Source of the DNA: a bacterium
Lineage (GTDB): Bacteria; Vulcanimicrobiota; Xenobia; Xenobiales; Xenobiaceae
Assembly (NCBI GenBank): GCA_017458675.1
Contig: JAFTAM010000151.1
Coordinates: 1 to 44,085, forward strand
Reading direction: 5' to 3'
DNA length: 44,085 nt
This document shows positions 13,904-23,191 of this stretch, one piece after another. The notes under the pieces were generated by a model, which saw only the letters and a list, made by a program, of their open reading frames with translations, made no database searches and was not told the origin of the DNA. How positions within the stretch are numbered: position 1 is the stretch's first letter; every line of letters starts with the position of its first letter. A program made the translations under genes and the position numbers.

Positions 13904-16099
13904 CTATCTGGAGCTGCTCTCCTTCTTGGCCATATCTTTGGAGGCGTCGCTTTCGATAAACTTCCTGACGGTGTCGGAGTAGATAGTGGTGCGGTTGCGG
14001 CCGTGGCGTTTTGAATAGTACATAGCCATGTCCGCCAGCTCGACAATCTTCGATACCATTTCGCCCACGTCGTCTTTGGTAGACGGGTCGGAATGCTTTT
14101 TAGGCTCGGACTCCTGCTTAGCTTTAGCCTGCCTTTCGCCGGCGTAAATCTGAACGCCGCCGCTCTGATTATCTTCGCATTCCTTTAATTCTGCGGAAGT
14201 AACGGTTTTGATATTGCTCAGAGGAATGGCGTCGAGACTCTTGAGAGCGCTGAGCTTGACATGTTCGGGATAAGAGGCAATGCCGATACTCACCGAAATG
14301 CGCAGTTCAATGTTCTTGCCATTGTGATCCCAGGTAATTGTGGCCAGCTCCAAATGTTTCTGGATACGTTTAGCCACCGTTTTAGCGCCGTCTGAGTTGG
14401 AGTTGTTGAGCAGAATGATAAACTCTTCGCCTCCGTAACGGCCGACAATATCTACTTCACGGGTGGTCTGCTTGAGGATGGAGGCTACGCATTTGAGCAC
14501 GTGGTCGCCGCAGGGATGGCCGTAGACGTCGTTGACGCTCTTAAAGTGGTCGATATCGATCATCAGAATAGAGAGCGGATTCTGGGAACGGCACGATTTT
14601 TTGGTCTCTTCGGCAAACTTCTGGAAGAAGTGGCGTCTGACGAAGAGCTGAGTCAAACTGTCGATAATGGCCAGAGTATAGAGTTCATTGTTGCGGATGG
14701 CCAAGGCGGCTTGGTCGGCAAACTGCATAACTGTGGCCAAATCCTCGGAGGAAAACTCCTTGTTGTCCTTTTTGTTGGTTATGTTGAGCACGCCGATGGA
14801 ATCGCCGTCAACCAGCAGGGGCACGCAGAGGATAGAGTCGGCAAAGTTGCCCTCTTTGTCATTGATGAAGTTGCGGTCTTCGGAGGTGTTCTGAATAATG
14901 AGAGGAGTTTTGTTCTTGGCTACCTGACCCGCTACGCCCTCGCCGCGCTTGAAGGTCTTGGTCTTGATCTCCTTGTTCATTATCTGCTCGGCCACTCTTT
15001 CGGGAATGCCGCATATTACTCTGGTTTCCAGATAGGTGTCGGTTTCGTCGAAGAGCATGATCGAACCCTTGGCGGCGTTGACCATTTCAGTGGCGTGTCT
15101 GAGGATCTTGGTAAGCAGGGTATTGCGGTCCTCGACTACGCTCAGGGTCGAGTTGATATTGTAAAGGTTAGTCAGCTTTTCGGTAATTTTAATTAATTCG
15201 TTGTGGGAATTTTTTAAACGCCTGTTGAGTACGAGCTCATAGAAGATCCGGGTAATCTCCGAGGCGAAGATATTGGTAAATTTATGCTCAAGCTCATTAT
15301 TTATAACGGTGTCCAGACCGATGAGGCCCAGGACCTCTTTAGTGTCTGCGGAGAGCAGAGGGATCCACTGATAAATGCCCAGATTAGCCAGGCCGTAGCG
15401 TTCCAGCTCAGCTTCGTAAAGGTCGTCGTGCTGTTTGGGCTGCAGAAGATCGCTCTCATTGTATAAGGTGTTGTAAAGGACGTCGTTGAAAGCATTTTTA
15501 GTAGAAAACTGTACGCCGGATTTAATGCTGTTCCAGAAAAAGCCGCTGTCTTCTACATATAAAGCGAAACCTGCGCTGTCGAGTTCCTTATCGGTGCCGC
15601 GATCGTAAATGCAGCGAAGGATTTTGCGGGAATTGAGACTCAGCTCCTGATTGAGCAGCTTATCTAAAACCTGACTGGCTTCTTCGGAAATGTTTAAGCC
15701 TTCGGTGGACACCAGGCTCATATAGGTATCTAAAATGCTGGTTTCCAGGAAGAATATAATGCCCTTGGAGGCGCGGAGGCGGTCGAATAGAGTGTCAATT
15801 ACCAATTTAGCGATTTGATATATGTTCAGATTGGCGAAATTGGAGGAAATGCGCCTGATGACGTAGAGGTCCTTGAATTCCTGCAGACGCGAAAGATAGA
15901 TGCTGCGAGACTCTTGCTCCTTTATCTGAGCGTCCTCGAGCTTTTCCGTAATTCTCTGATTCTTCAGCACTAATTCCGCATAATTGTCGATTAAGGCTTC
16001 CTGGGACAGAGTCCTCAGCTTTTCCTTGAGCTCCTGCAGATGCTGCTGATATTCCTCTTGTTCCTGTGCTTTTAATTCTTCTGAGCTGTTTTCAAACAT
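13904..16099 (-). CDS. Diguanylate cyclase with GAF sensor domains
   Basis: The 731-residue protein starts with a Gln/Glu-rich coiled coil (about 1-75) and has one degenerate GAF-like region (about 80-270). A clear GAF domain follows at about 310-465 (GSIMLFDE, GEGVAGQVAKNKTPLII, CVPLLVDGDSIGVLNITN). The GGDEF domain contains the active site GGEEF at 556-560. The inhibitory I-site RxxD (R547-D550) sits five residues before it, so product inhibition is expected. Between SIGIASYPEH and LADMAMYYSKRHGRNR there is a Lys/Ser/Glu-rich insertion of roughly 70 residues. The domain otherwise looks active and would make cyclic-di-GMP. Start ATG at 16099 with AAAGG upstream. It lies 111 nt downstream of the uup-like gene. 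Confidence 0.92.
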   Translation of the reverse strand: MFENSSEELKAQEQEEYQQHLQELKEKLRTLSQEALIDNYAELVLKNQRITEKLEDAQIKEQESRSIYLSRLQEFKDLYVIRRISSNFANLNIYQIAKLVIDTLFDRLRASKGIIFFLETSILDTYMSLVSTEGLNISEEASQVLDKLLNQELSLNSRKILRCIYDRGTDKELDSAGFALYVEDSGFFWNSIKSGVQFSTKNAFNDVLYNTLYNESDLLQPKQHDDLYEAELERYGLANLGIYQWIPLLSADTKEVLGLIGLDTVINNELEHKFTNIFASEITRIFYELVLNRRLKNSHNELIKITEKLTNLYNINSTLSVVEDRNTLLTKILRHATEMVNAAKGSIMLFDETDTYLETRVICGIPERVAEQIMNKEIKTKTFKRGEGVAGQVAKNKTPLIIQNTSEDRNFINDKEGNFADSILCVPLLVDGDSIGVLNITNKKDNKEFSSEDLATVMQFADQAALAIRNNELYTLAIIDSLTQLFVRRHFFQKFAEETKKSCRSQNPLSILMIDIDHFKSVNDVYGHPCGDHVLKCVASILKQTTREVDIVGRYGGEEFIILLNNSNSDGAKTVAKRIQKHLELATITWDHNGKNIELRISVSIGIASYPEHVKLSALKSLDAIPLSNIKTVTSAELKECEDNQSGGVQIYAGERQAKAKQESEPKKHSDPSTKDDVGEMVSKIVELADMAMYYSKRHGRNRTTIYSDTVRKFIESDASKDMAKKESSSR

Positions 16100-16210
16100 T
16101 TCACGACCTTTAGATTACATGCTAAAACTGCAATAGAGAATATACTACTTTTTAAACTCTTATTCCTTTATGAAGGCTGCAAAGTCGGACCCTGAAAAGA
16201 TACTGAACGC

Positions 16211-18160
16211 TTACGGCTCGGCTAAAGCGGCCAGTTCCTCCCATTCCGCAAAGAGCTCCTCAAGTTCGTTCTGCAGCGCGTCAAATTCCCGGCAGATCTG
16301 CATAAGTTCGTTCTCGTGGCCGGAAGGGGAGGAGATTATCTGCTGCAGGTCGCTTTGGCGTTTCTCTTTTTCGGCGATGAGGGATTCCAACTGGGCCAGG
16401 CGGGTTTTCTGTTTGTAGGTCAGTTTCTTTTTAGGGGTAGGAGCCGGCTTGACAGCCTCTTTTCCGTCAGTTTTTGGCGATGCAGCCGTTTCGGTTCCGC
16501 GCGAGCGGGGGCTCTGCTCTCTCAGCGCCTGATTCTGCAGGCGGGCCGAGGCGTTGATATGCTGCCGCAGCGTTTCATAATCGCCGATAAATTCCTGAAT
16601 GCGTCCGTTTTCAAAATAAAAGAGCCGGTCGGCGCAGCGATCCAGAAAATAGCGGTCGTGGCTGACGATAACGACAATGCCGGGAAAATCGTCGAGCCAG
16701 GCTTCCAGACGTACCAGGGTGGGAATATCCAGGTCGTTGGTGGGCTCGTCCAGCAGCAGGCAGTTGGGGCTCTCCATGAGCAGGCGCAGCAGGCGCAGGC
16801 GGTTTCTTTCGCCGCCGGAGAGCTTGCCTATGCGGTCGTGCTGAATGCGGCGGGGGAAGAGGAACTGCTCCAGGAGGTTTTCCGCGCTGATTCTCCGCCC
16901 GTCGGGAGCGCTGATATAATCGCCGCCCTCGCGGACATAGTCCAGGATTGTCAGGTCGGTGTTTGCGTCCTGGGCGGTCTGGCTGTAAAGACCCAGACGC
17001 ACGGTTTCGCCGAATTCGATATGGCCGCTGTCGGGGAGAAGTCGCTCGGTAATAATATTGAGCAGGGTGCTTTTTCCGCAGCCGTTGGGACCGACAAAGC
17101 CCAGGCGGTCTCCTTTGCCTATCTTCAGAGAAAAATCTTTGATTAAGGTCCGTTCGCCGTAGCTCTTGCTTATGCCGTAAAGATTGACGCCCTTATTGCC
17201 CAGGCGCTTGGAGGTCCGGAGGCTGTTCATGCTCACGTCGGCGCTCTGATTTAAGAGAGAATGCTGCTCTTTATGATAGTCTATCAGCTGCAGCAGGCGT
17301 TCCTGGCGGGCCTTCTGCTTGGTGGAGCGGGCCCGGGCTCCGCGTTTGAACCAGGCCATTTCCCGGCGCAGCAGGTTCTGCCGCTTTTCATCTTCTGCGC
17401 AGGAGAGCTGCAGATCGTGTTCCTTCTGCTCCAGATAGCTGGCGTAATTGCCGGCGTAAATTTTGGCTCGGCCTCGATCCAGTTCCAGAATTCTTTCGGC
17501 CAGCTTGTCCAGAAAATAGCGGTCGTGAGTGACCAGGACGATGGCGCCTTTGAAGAGGTTGAGCTGCGCTTCCAGCCAGTCGACGGTAACGGTATCGAGA
17601 TGGTTGGTAGGCTCGTCCAGAAAGAGAACCTCGGGATTATTTAAAAGGGCTATGCCTATGGCCAGCTTTTTGCGCATTCCCTGGGACAGCTTGCCGACGG
17701 GAAGATCCGTGCCGTCCAGGCTGAGCTGACTGAGCATGGCTTCGGTGCGCTGCGGCAGAGTCCAGGCCTGCCGGGAATTAAGAACTGCGGCCAGCCCTTC
17801 CATTTTCTGCCCGTTGGCGGCGCTGGGTTCGTGCTGGTAGTTCAGGCAGGCCTGCTCATAGGCCGTCATGAGATCGGCAATTTCCCGCTGCGACTGCTCC
17901 ACCGCTTCCCGGACGGAAAGCTGCGGCTCAAAATAGGGGTTCTGAGGCAGAAAGCCCTTGGTAAGATCGGTTTTAAAGGCGACGCTGCCGTAATCGGGAG
18001 CGTCCAGATCGGCCATTACTCTGAGCAGGGTGCTTTTGCCGCTGCCGTTGGCGCCGATTATGCCCAGCCTTTCGCCGGGCTCCAGGGTTAAATTTATATC
18101 CTGCCAGATGGGTTCGCTCCTGAACTGGCGGGCTGCATTTTCAAGCTTGATTAAAGACAT
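16211..18160 (-). CDS. uup: Uup-like ABC-F ATPase
   Basis: ABC-F proteins have two fused ATPase domains and no membrane part, and most act on the ribosome. The 649-residue product shows Walker A GANGSGKST at about 35-43, signature LSQGMRKKL and LFLDEPTNHLD in the first half, then GPNGCGKST, LSGGERNRL and LLLDEPTNDLD in the second. A charged linker and a C-terminal coiled coil (KKKLTYKQKTRLAQLE onward) mark the Uup subgroup. I take the ATG at 18160, where homology begins (MSLIKLENAARQF). The frame stays open for 347 codons upstream, but that part is antisense to ileS. The ribosome binding site is weak. Confidence 0.92.
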   Translation of the reverse strand: MSLIKLENAARQFRSEPIWQDINLTLEPGERLGIIGANGSGKSTLLRVMADLDAPDYGSVAFKTDLTKGFLPQNPYFEPQLSVREAVEQSQREIADLMTAYEQACLNYQHEPSAANGQKMEGLAAVLNSRQAWTLPQRTEAMLSQLSLDGTDLPVGKLSQGMRKKLAIGIALLNNPEVLFLDEPTNHLDTVTVDWLEAQLNLFKGAIVLVTHDRYFLDKLAERILELDRGRAKIYAGNYASYLEQKEHDLQLSCAEDEKRQNLLRREMAWFKRGARARSTKQKARQERLLQLIDYHKEQHSLLNQSADVSMNSLRTSKRLGNKGVNLYGISKSYGERTLIKDFSLKIGKGDRLGFVGPNGCGKSTLLNIITERLLPDSGHIEFGETVRLGLYSQTAQDANTDLTILDYVREGGDYISAPDGRRISAENLLEQFLFPRRIQHDRIGKLSGGERNRLRLLRLLMESPNCLLLDEPTNDLDIPTLVRLEAWLDDFPGIVVIVSHDRYFLDRCADRLFYFENGRIQEFIGDYETLRQHINASARLQNQALREQSPRSRGTETAASPKTDGKEAVKPAPTPKKKLTYKQKTRLAQLESLIAEKEKRQSDLQQIISSPSGHENELMQICREFDALQNELEELFAEWEELAALAEP

Positions 18161-18415
18161 AGGGGCGTTTTTTCTAATTGTGCGGGGCCTTTTTCCTGCC
18201 TGCCGCTGCCGGGCTTTGCCGGGAAACGCTTTCGCGGCAGTAGAAAAAGCGCCGGCGGAAAGGCCGCGCCGCCTTCCTTGGCCGCCGTCAGGCGGATGCG
18301 CGGCAAAATGCGCTGCATTATCGCCCGGCTGGGAATGACAAGGCTTGTAAAAATAATGATAAATTGTTATTATTCTCTGGATTGATTTTTTATCTGAATT
18401 CAGAGGTCTTCTGTT

Positions 18416-21400
18416 ATGAGCACCCGTTTTCCGCAGATCGATCAGCGCACTTCGCCTATCGATCTGGAAGAAGAAATTCTGTCCTTTTGGAAAGAGGAAA
18501 ATGTATTTGCCAAATCCTTGGAAATCCGCGAAAATGCCGAGGAATTCGTGGTTTTTGACGGTCCGCCCACCGCTAACGGCAATCCCGGCATCCACCATGT
18601 GCAGGCCCGCGCCTACAAGGACCTGTTTCCCCGCTATAAGACCATGCGCGGCTATAAGGTGCGCCGCAAGGCCGGCTGGGACTGCCATGGGCTGCCGGTA
18701 GAGATCGAAGTGGAGAAGAGGCTGGGCTTTTCCGGCAAGCCGGCCATCGAAAAGTTCGGCATCGAGCCCTTCTGCAAAGAGTGCCGCTCCTCGGTCATGA
18801 CCTATGAAGGGGCCTGGCGCAAGCTTACTGAGCGCATCGCCTACTGGACCGATCTGGACAACTGCTACATGACTATGAGCAACGATTACGTGGAGAGCGT
18901 CTGGTGGTCGCTGAAGGAGCTCTGGAACAAGGACCTGCTCTACCTGGGCTACAAGGTCGTGCCCTTCTGCGCCCGCTGCGGCACGCCGCTTTCCAGCGCC
19001 GAGGCCGGTTCCGCCTATCAGGACGTCGTCGATCCCTCTCTGTACGTCTGCTTCCCTCTTACTGAACCCGAGAAGCTCGGCCTGCCTGGCGATACCGCTC
19101 TGCTGGTATGGACCACCACGCCCTGGACCCTGCCCGGCAACGTGGCGGCCTGCGTTCACCCCGATCTGACCTATGTGGCAGTAAAGCACGGCGAGCGCCA
19201 TTTAATTCTGGCTGAAACTTTGATTAAAGCGGCTTTGGATATCGAGGATGAAAGCCAGGCGGAAATTCTGGCCTCCTTTAAGGGCAGCGAGCTGGTGGGG
19301 ACTAAGTACACGGCTCCCTATAAATGGTATGATCTCGGCGGAAAGACCGGCCATTATGTGGTTTCCGGCGATTATGTGACCGCCGAGGACGGCTCGGGCA
19401 TCGTCCATATCGCTCCGGCCTTCGGCGCCGACGACCTGGATATCGGGCGCAAATTCGATCTGCCCGTGGTTCATGCCGTTAAAACCGACGGCCATTTCCG
19501 CGAGGACGCCGATTTCGTCGCCGGTCTGTGGTTTAAAGAAGCCGATCCCAAAATTATCGAAGATTTAAAGCAGAGAAAGCTGCTCTTCCGCATCAAGAAG
19601 TACGCCCACAGCTATCCTCACTGCTGGCGCTGCAAGAATCCGCTCATGTATTACGCTACTGATTCCTGGTATATCAACAATACCCGCCTGCAGCAGCATC
19701 TGATCGAGAAGAACCAGGAGATCGACTGGCACCCCGCCCACATTAAGAACGGACGCTACGGCGACTGGCTCAACAATCTGGTGGACTGGGCCATCTCCCG
19801 CACCCGCTACTGGGGCACGCCTCTGCCTATCTGGACCTGCGCCTGCGGCCATAAGGAGATTGTCGGCTCTTACGAGGAACTGGGCGAGAAGAGCCTTGAG
19901 CATGTCGACGTACATGCCGCCGATTTCGATCCTCACCGTCCCTATATCGACAGAATTACCTTTAAATGTGAAAAGTGCGGCGGCGTCATGCACCGCGTGC
20001 CCGACGTCATTGACTGCTGGTACGATTCCGGCTCCATGCCCTTCGCTCAGCTCCATTATCCCTTTGAGAATAAGGAACTCTTTGAAAAATCCTTCCCGGC
20101 CGACTTTATCTGCGAGGGCCTCGACCAGACCCGCGGCTGGTTCAACTCCCTGCACCAGCTGGGCGTCATGCTCTTCGATTCCATCGCCTTTAAGAGCGTG
20201 ATCTGCCACGGCCTGGTGCTGGACGGCGCCGGCGAAAAGATGTCGAAGAGCCGCGGCAATGTAGTCAATCCCTGGGATATCATCAAATCCAACGGGGCCG
20301 ACGCCATCCGCTGGTATCTGTATACTTCCGCGCCGCCGGAACTGAGCCGCAAATTCTCCTCGGAATTCGTCTCCGAAGCTTCCAAGCATCTCAGCACCCT
20401 TTGGAACACCTGGCAGTTCTTCCTGATGAACGCCAACGCCTCCAGCGTCGATCTGAAGGAGCCCGTGCCCTTTGAGAACTATAACGATTTGGACCTCTGG
20501 ATTACGGCCAAGCTGCAGCTCACCGTAAAAGAGGTGACCGATTATCTGGAAGTCTATGAACTGACCAAAGCCGCCAAGTCTCTGGAGGTCTTTGTCGAAG
20601 CTCTTTCCAACTGGTATGTGCGTCTGAACCGCCGCCGCTTCTGGGACAACGACCCCGCCGCCTACAGGGTTCTCTACGACTGTCTGGTCACTCTGGCCAA
20701 GCTCCACGCGCCCTTTACGCCCTTTATGGCCGACGCCATGTGGCGCAATCTGGTCCCGGCCGTCGACGAAAAAGCCCCCGTCAGCGTGCACCTGAGCGAA
20801 TGGCCGGAATTTAAGGCTGAGCTCTGCGACGAAAAGGCGCTCCATGACGGCGACACGGCCTTGCAGGTCATTTCCGTGGCCCGGTCGGCCCGCACCGTTT
20901 CTAAGCTGAAGGTGCGCCAGCCTCTCTCCGAAGTCATGATCGGCCTCACCTCCGAAGCCGATAAAGAGAGCGTCAAGCGCTTTGAAAAATACCTCCTTGA
21001 CGAGCTCAACGTCAAGACCGTACGTTTCCTGGAGGCCGGACAGAGCTTCCTCGATTACAACGTCAAGCCCAATCTGCCCACCGTCGGTCCCAAGTACGGC
21101 AAATTGCTGGGCCTCATCCGCAAAGAACTCGCCGGTCCCAAGGCCAAAGAGATCGCCATGCAGTCTCTGAGCGGCGGCGACGTAACTATGGAGCTCAACG
21201 GAACCGAGGTCGTTCTGACGCCTTCAGATCTGCTCATCGAGGTCAAGTCTCCGGAAGGCTACGCCGCTTCCGTCGAGGGAGGAATCATCGCCGCCGTCTC
21301 AACGGTCATTACCGACGAGCTGCGCTTTGAGGGCATGGCCCGCGATCTGGTCCGCAACATTCAGGAGCTCCGCAAGAACTCCGGCTTTAATATCAGCGAC

Positions 21401-21595
21401 CGCATCGAACTCTGGATAAAGGGCATGTGGGACGAACTTCGCAAAGCCGTCGATATCCATAAGGATACGATCATGAGCGATACCCTGAGCGTTGAGCTCC
21501 ATCTGGAAGAGGAGAGCCCCGAAGACGCTTCCTCGATCAGCGTGGAGTTTGTCAAGAAAGGTCCCCAGGTTACTCTGGCGGTCCGCCGCCTGTAG
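18416..21595 (+). CDS. ileS: Isoleucyl-tRNA synthetase, long (type 2) form
   Basis: The enzyme charges tRNA-Ile and edits misactivated valine. The 1059-residue protein has the class I signatures: the HIGH-like GIHH at 58-61 (PPTANGNPGIHHV), WDCHGLPVE at 88-96, the editing-domain segment VWTTTPWTLPGN, and KMSKS at 608-612. The C-terminal region and total length match the eukaryote-like type 2 group; known type 2 enzymes tolerate mupirocin, which is family knowledge and not shown here. Codons are strongly C-ending compared with neighbours, as for a highly expressed gene. The 255-nt region upstream shows no T-box features. ATG at 18416 precedes an unbroken match. Confidence 0.96.
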   Translation: MSTRFPQIDQRTSPIDLEEEILSFWKEENVFAKSLEIRENAEEFVVFDGPPTANGNPGIHHVQARAYKDLFPRYKTMRGYKVRRKAGWDCHGLPVEIEVEKRLGFSGKPAIEKFGIEPFCKECRSSVMTYEGAWRKLTERIAYWTDLDNCYMTMSNDYVESVWWSLKELWNKDLLYLGYKVVPFCARCGTPLSSAEAGSAYQDVVDPSLYVCFPLTEPEKLGLPGDTALLVWTTTPWTLPGNVAACVHPDLTYVAVKHGERHLILAETLIKAALDIEDESQAEILASFKGSELVGTKYTAPYKWYDLGGKTGHYVVSGDYVTAEDGSGIVHIAPAFGADDLDIGRKFDLPVVHAVKTDGHFREDADFVAGLWFKEADPKIIEDLKQRKLLFRIKKYAHSYPHCWRCKNPLMYYATDSWYINNTRLQQHLIEKNQEIDWHPAHIKNGRYGDWLNNLVDWAISRTRYWGTPLPIWTCACGHKEIVGSYEELGEKSLEHVDVHAADFDPHRPYIDRITFKCEKCGGVMHRVPDVIDCWYDSGSMPFAQLHYPFENKELFEKSFPADFICEGLDQTRGWFNSLHQLGVMLFDSIAFKSVICHGLVLDGAGEKMSKSRGNVVNPWDIIKSNGADAIRWYLYTSAPPELSRKFSSEFVSEASKHLSTLWNTWQFFLMNANASSVDLKEPVPFENYNDLDLWITAKLQLTVKEVTDYLEVYELTKAAKSLEVFVEALSNWYVRLNRRRFWDNDPAAYRVLYDCLVTLAKLHAPFTPFMADAMWRNLVPAVDEKAPVSVHLSEWPEFKAELCDEKALHDGDTALQVISVARSARTVSKLKVRQPLSEVMIGLTSEADKESVKRFEKYLLDELNVKTVRFLEAGQSFLDYNVKPNLPTVGPKYGKLLGLIRKELAGPKAKEIAMQSLSGGDVTMELNGTEVVLTPSDLLIEVKSPEGYAASVEGGIIAAVSTVITDELRFEGMARDLVRNIQELRKNSGFNISDRIELWIKGMWDELRKAVDIHKDTIMSDTLSVELHLEEESPEDASSISVEFVKKGPQVTLAVRRL

Positions 21596-21670
21596 GACTG
21601 TCTGCAGCCGGCCGCATCATACTGAGCGGCGCTTTCCCGGTCTTTCATTCTGAGCGCAGTTTTCTTGTAG

Positions 21671-21743
21671 TGTCATTCTGAGCGCAGCGAAGAATCTGTA
21701 TACTTAACAGTATAGATCCTTCGCCTGTCGGCTCAGGATGACA
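21671..21743. repeat. Large palindromic element of the TCATTCTGAG family
   Basis: TGTCATTCTGAGCGCAGCGA and the following bases (21671-21703) pair with 21710-21743 (GTATAGATCCTTCG to GATGACA), a stem of about 30 bp. A partial copy precedes it at 21643-21667 and degraded pieces follow to about 21800. These fill most of the 375-base gap after ileS. The stem may also end ileS transcripts, although no T-run follows. Confidence 0.75.
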
Positions 21744-21864
21744 AAGAAACCGGGCTTAGGATGACAATGAATCTTGAGGCGCGGACAAGAATCCCGACTC
21801 AGGCCGGCAATGCAGTCCGGTCATTTAAAGCGTCAGTTTAAAAAATAGGTGGGTATTTTCGGAA

Positions 21865-21898
21865 CTGACTGCGAATAGAAACCGACTTATAATGTCGG
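21865..21898 (+). promoter_or_regulatory. Promoter with inverted repeat over the -10 box
   Basis: CTGACT at 21865-21870, a 17-nt spacer and TATAAT at 21888-21893. The -10 box is enclosed by CCGAC (21882-21886) and GTCGG (21894-21898), a possible operator. It drives the radical SAM gene, leaving a leader of about 70 nt. Confidence 0.65.
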
Positions 21899-21970
21899 CA
21901 TACGGATAAACTTACGTTTCCTTCAGCATGAATGTAAGCCGAGCCGTTGTCATTTGGTGAAATTACAGCG

Positions 21971-23086
21971 ATGAAAGAAAAAAATATCGCCGGCAGGCGC
22001 ACGGAGTGGACAGCTCCCTATAACTCCTTCAACTCCTGGAAGGGGCTGATGTATAAGGAGCATTACGACGCTCTGGCACAGGGCAAAATGCTCCCGCCGG
22101 TCGAAGCCAGCATCGATCCCAGCTATCTGTGCAACGTCGACTGCGTATGGTGCAATTCCAAGCGGATTCTGCACGGCGACCTCCATGCCAAAACCATGAC
22201 CGAGGAGCATCTGCTGCGCCTGTGCGGTTTTCTGATAGAGTGGGGAGTGCGTGGCTTCTGTTTTGCCGGCGGCGGCGATTCCACCCTCAATCCCGGATTG
22301 TGGCCGGCCATGCGCCTCATCAAAAAATCCGGCAGGGAAAACGCCATCATTACCAACGGCATTGCGGTCGATACCTATGAGAAGCAGGAAACTCTGGCAT
22401 CCTGCTGCCGCTGGATAGGAGTTTCTCTGGACGCCGGTACGGCGGAGACCTACGGCAAGGTCAAGCAGGTCAGCCCCAAAACCTTCGACAAGGTTTTGAA
22501 CAATATAGCGGCCATGGTGAAGATCGTCAAAGAGAACGATCTGCAGTGCGATATCGCGGTCAAATACCTGATCCACCCGACCAACGCCGCGGAAATTTCT
22601 AAGGCCTGCGCTCTGGCCAAGGAGCTGGGAGTGGCTCATTTCCACGCCCGTCCGGCCGCCTCGAAAAACATCGAGGGCAACGAGCAGATTCTGGACTTCC
22701 CCATGGACGTCATCAATAAGCAGCTTGAAGAGTGCCTGGCCATGCAGACCGATACCTTCAAGGCCTTCGGCGTTCGCCACAAGTTTTCGCCCGATTTCCA
22801 GCTCGAGCACGGCTTCTCCCGCTGTATTTCCGCTCCGCTCTGCATACAGTGCGGCGCCGACGGCAACGTCTATCTGTGCAACGACTGGCGCGGCGACAAG
22901 CGCTACTGCGTGGGTGCTCATTTCCCCAACCCGGAAAAGATTCTGGACTTTTGGGGCTCGAAGCAGCATTGGGATTTGATGAACCGCATTAAGGTCAGCG
23001 AATGTCCCCGTTGCACTTACGGCATTTACGCCAAGCAGATCGAAAACGCCGTGGAAAACGACGGCATGTGCGTCAACTTCCCGTAA
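21971..23086 (+). CDS. Radical SAM protein with SPASM-like C-terminal cysteines
   Basis: The 371-residue protein has the radical SAM motif CxxxCxxC at C54, C58 and C61 (CNVDCVWC). It also has a Gly-rich SAM-binding stretch (FCFAGGGDSTLNP near 105) and a C-terminal cysteine set (CISAPLCIQCGADG, YLCNDW, SECPRC) like the SPASM or twitch domains that hold extra iron-sulphur clusters. Such enzymes often modify peptides or serve as maturases. No precursor peptide gene or transporter lies next to it, so the substrate is unknown. ATG at 21971 is used; the upstream in-frame TTG at 21947 lacks support. It is a single-gene unit, with its own promoter at 21865 and terminator at 23110. Confidence 0.88.
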   Translation: MKEKNIAGRRTEWTAPYNSFNSWKGLMYKEHYDALAQGKMLPPVEASIDPSYLCNVDCVWCNSKRILHGDLHAKTMTEEHLLRLCGFLIEWGVRGFCFAGGGDSTLNPGLWPAMRLIKKSGRENAIITNGIAVDTYEKQETLASCCRWIGVSLDAGTAETYGKVKQVSPKTFDKVLNNIAAMVKIVKENDLQCDIAVKYLIHPTNAAEISKACALAKELGVAHFHARPAASKNIEGNEQILDFPMDVINKQLEECLAMQTDTFKAFGVRHKFSPDFQLEHGFSRCISAPLCIQCGADGNVYLCNDWRGDKRYCVGAHFPNPEKILDFWGSKQHWDLMNRIKVSECPRCTYGIYAKQIENAVENDGMCVNFP

Positions 23087-23109
23087 AACAGCCAAAGCGG
23101 CTTAAGCGT

Positions 23110-23150
23110 AAAACGGAGCCTCCGCCTCAGGGCAGAATGGCTCCGTTTTT
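23110..23150 (+). terminator. Intrinsic terminator after the radical SAM gene
   Basis: AAAACGGAGCC pairs with GGCTCCGTTTTT, with TTTTT following. Confidence 0.85.
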
Positions 23151-23191
23151 GTCTTATTTTGGCAATCGTTTAAGGCATTATTATGCGACCC

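Noticed and set aside
18161..18415. T-box riboswitch before ileS
   Set aside because: I found no T-box consensus (TGGNACC-like) and no terminator/antiterminator pair in this stretch.
18161..19201. 347-codon upstream extension of the uup-like frame on the minus strand
   Set aside because: It is antisense to the strongly conserved start of ileS and has no family features. The ABC-F homology begins at ATG 18160.
19565..20845. 426-residue minus-strand open frame
   Set aside because: It lies wholly within ileS. Strong C-ending codon use there keeps the opposite frame open; the composition is not protein-like.
21950..23095. 381-residue minus-strand open frame
   Set aside because: It is a mirror of the radical SAM gene, which has clear motifs in its own frame.
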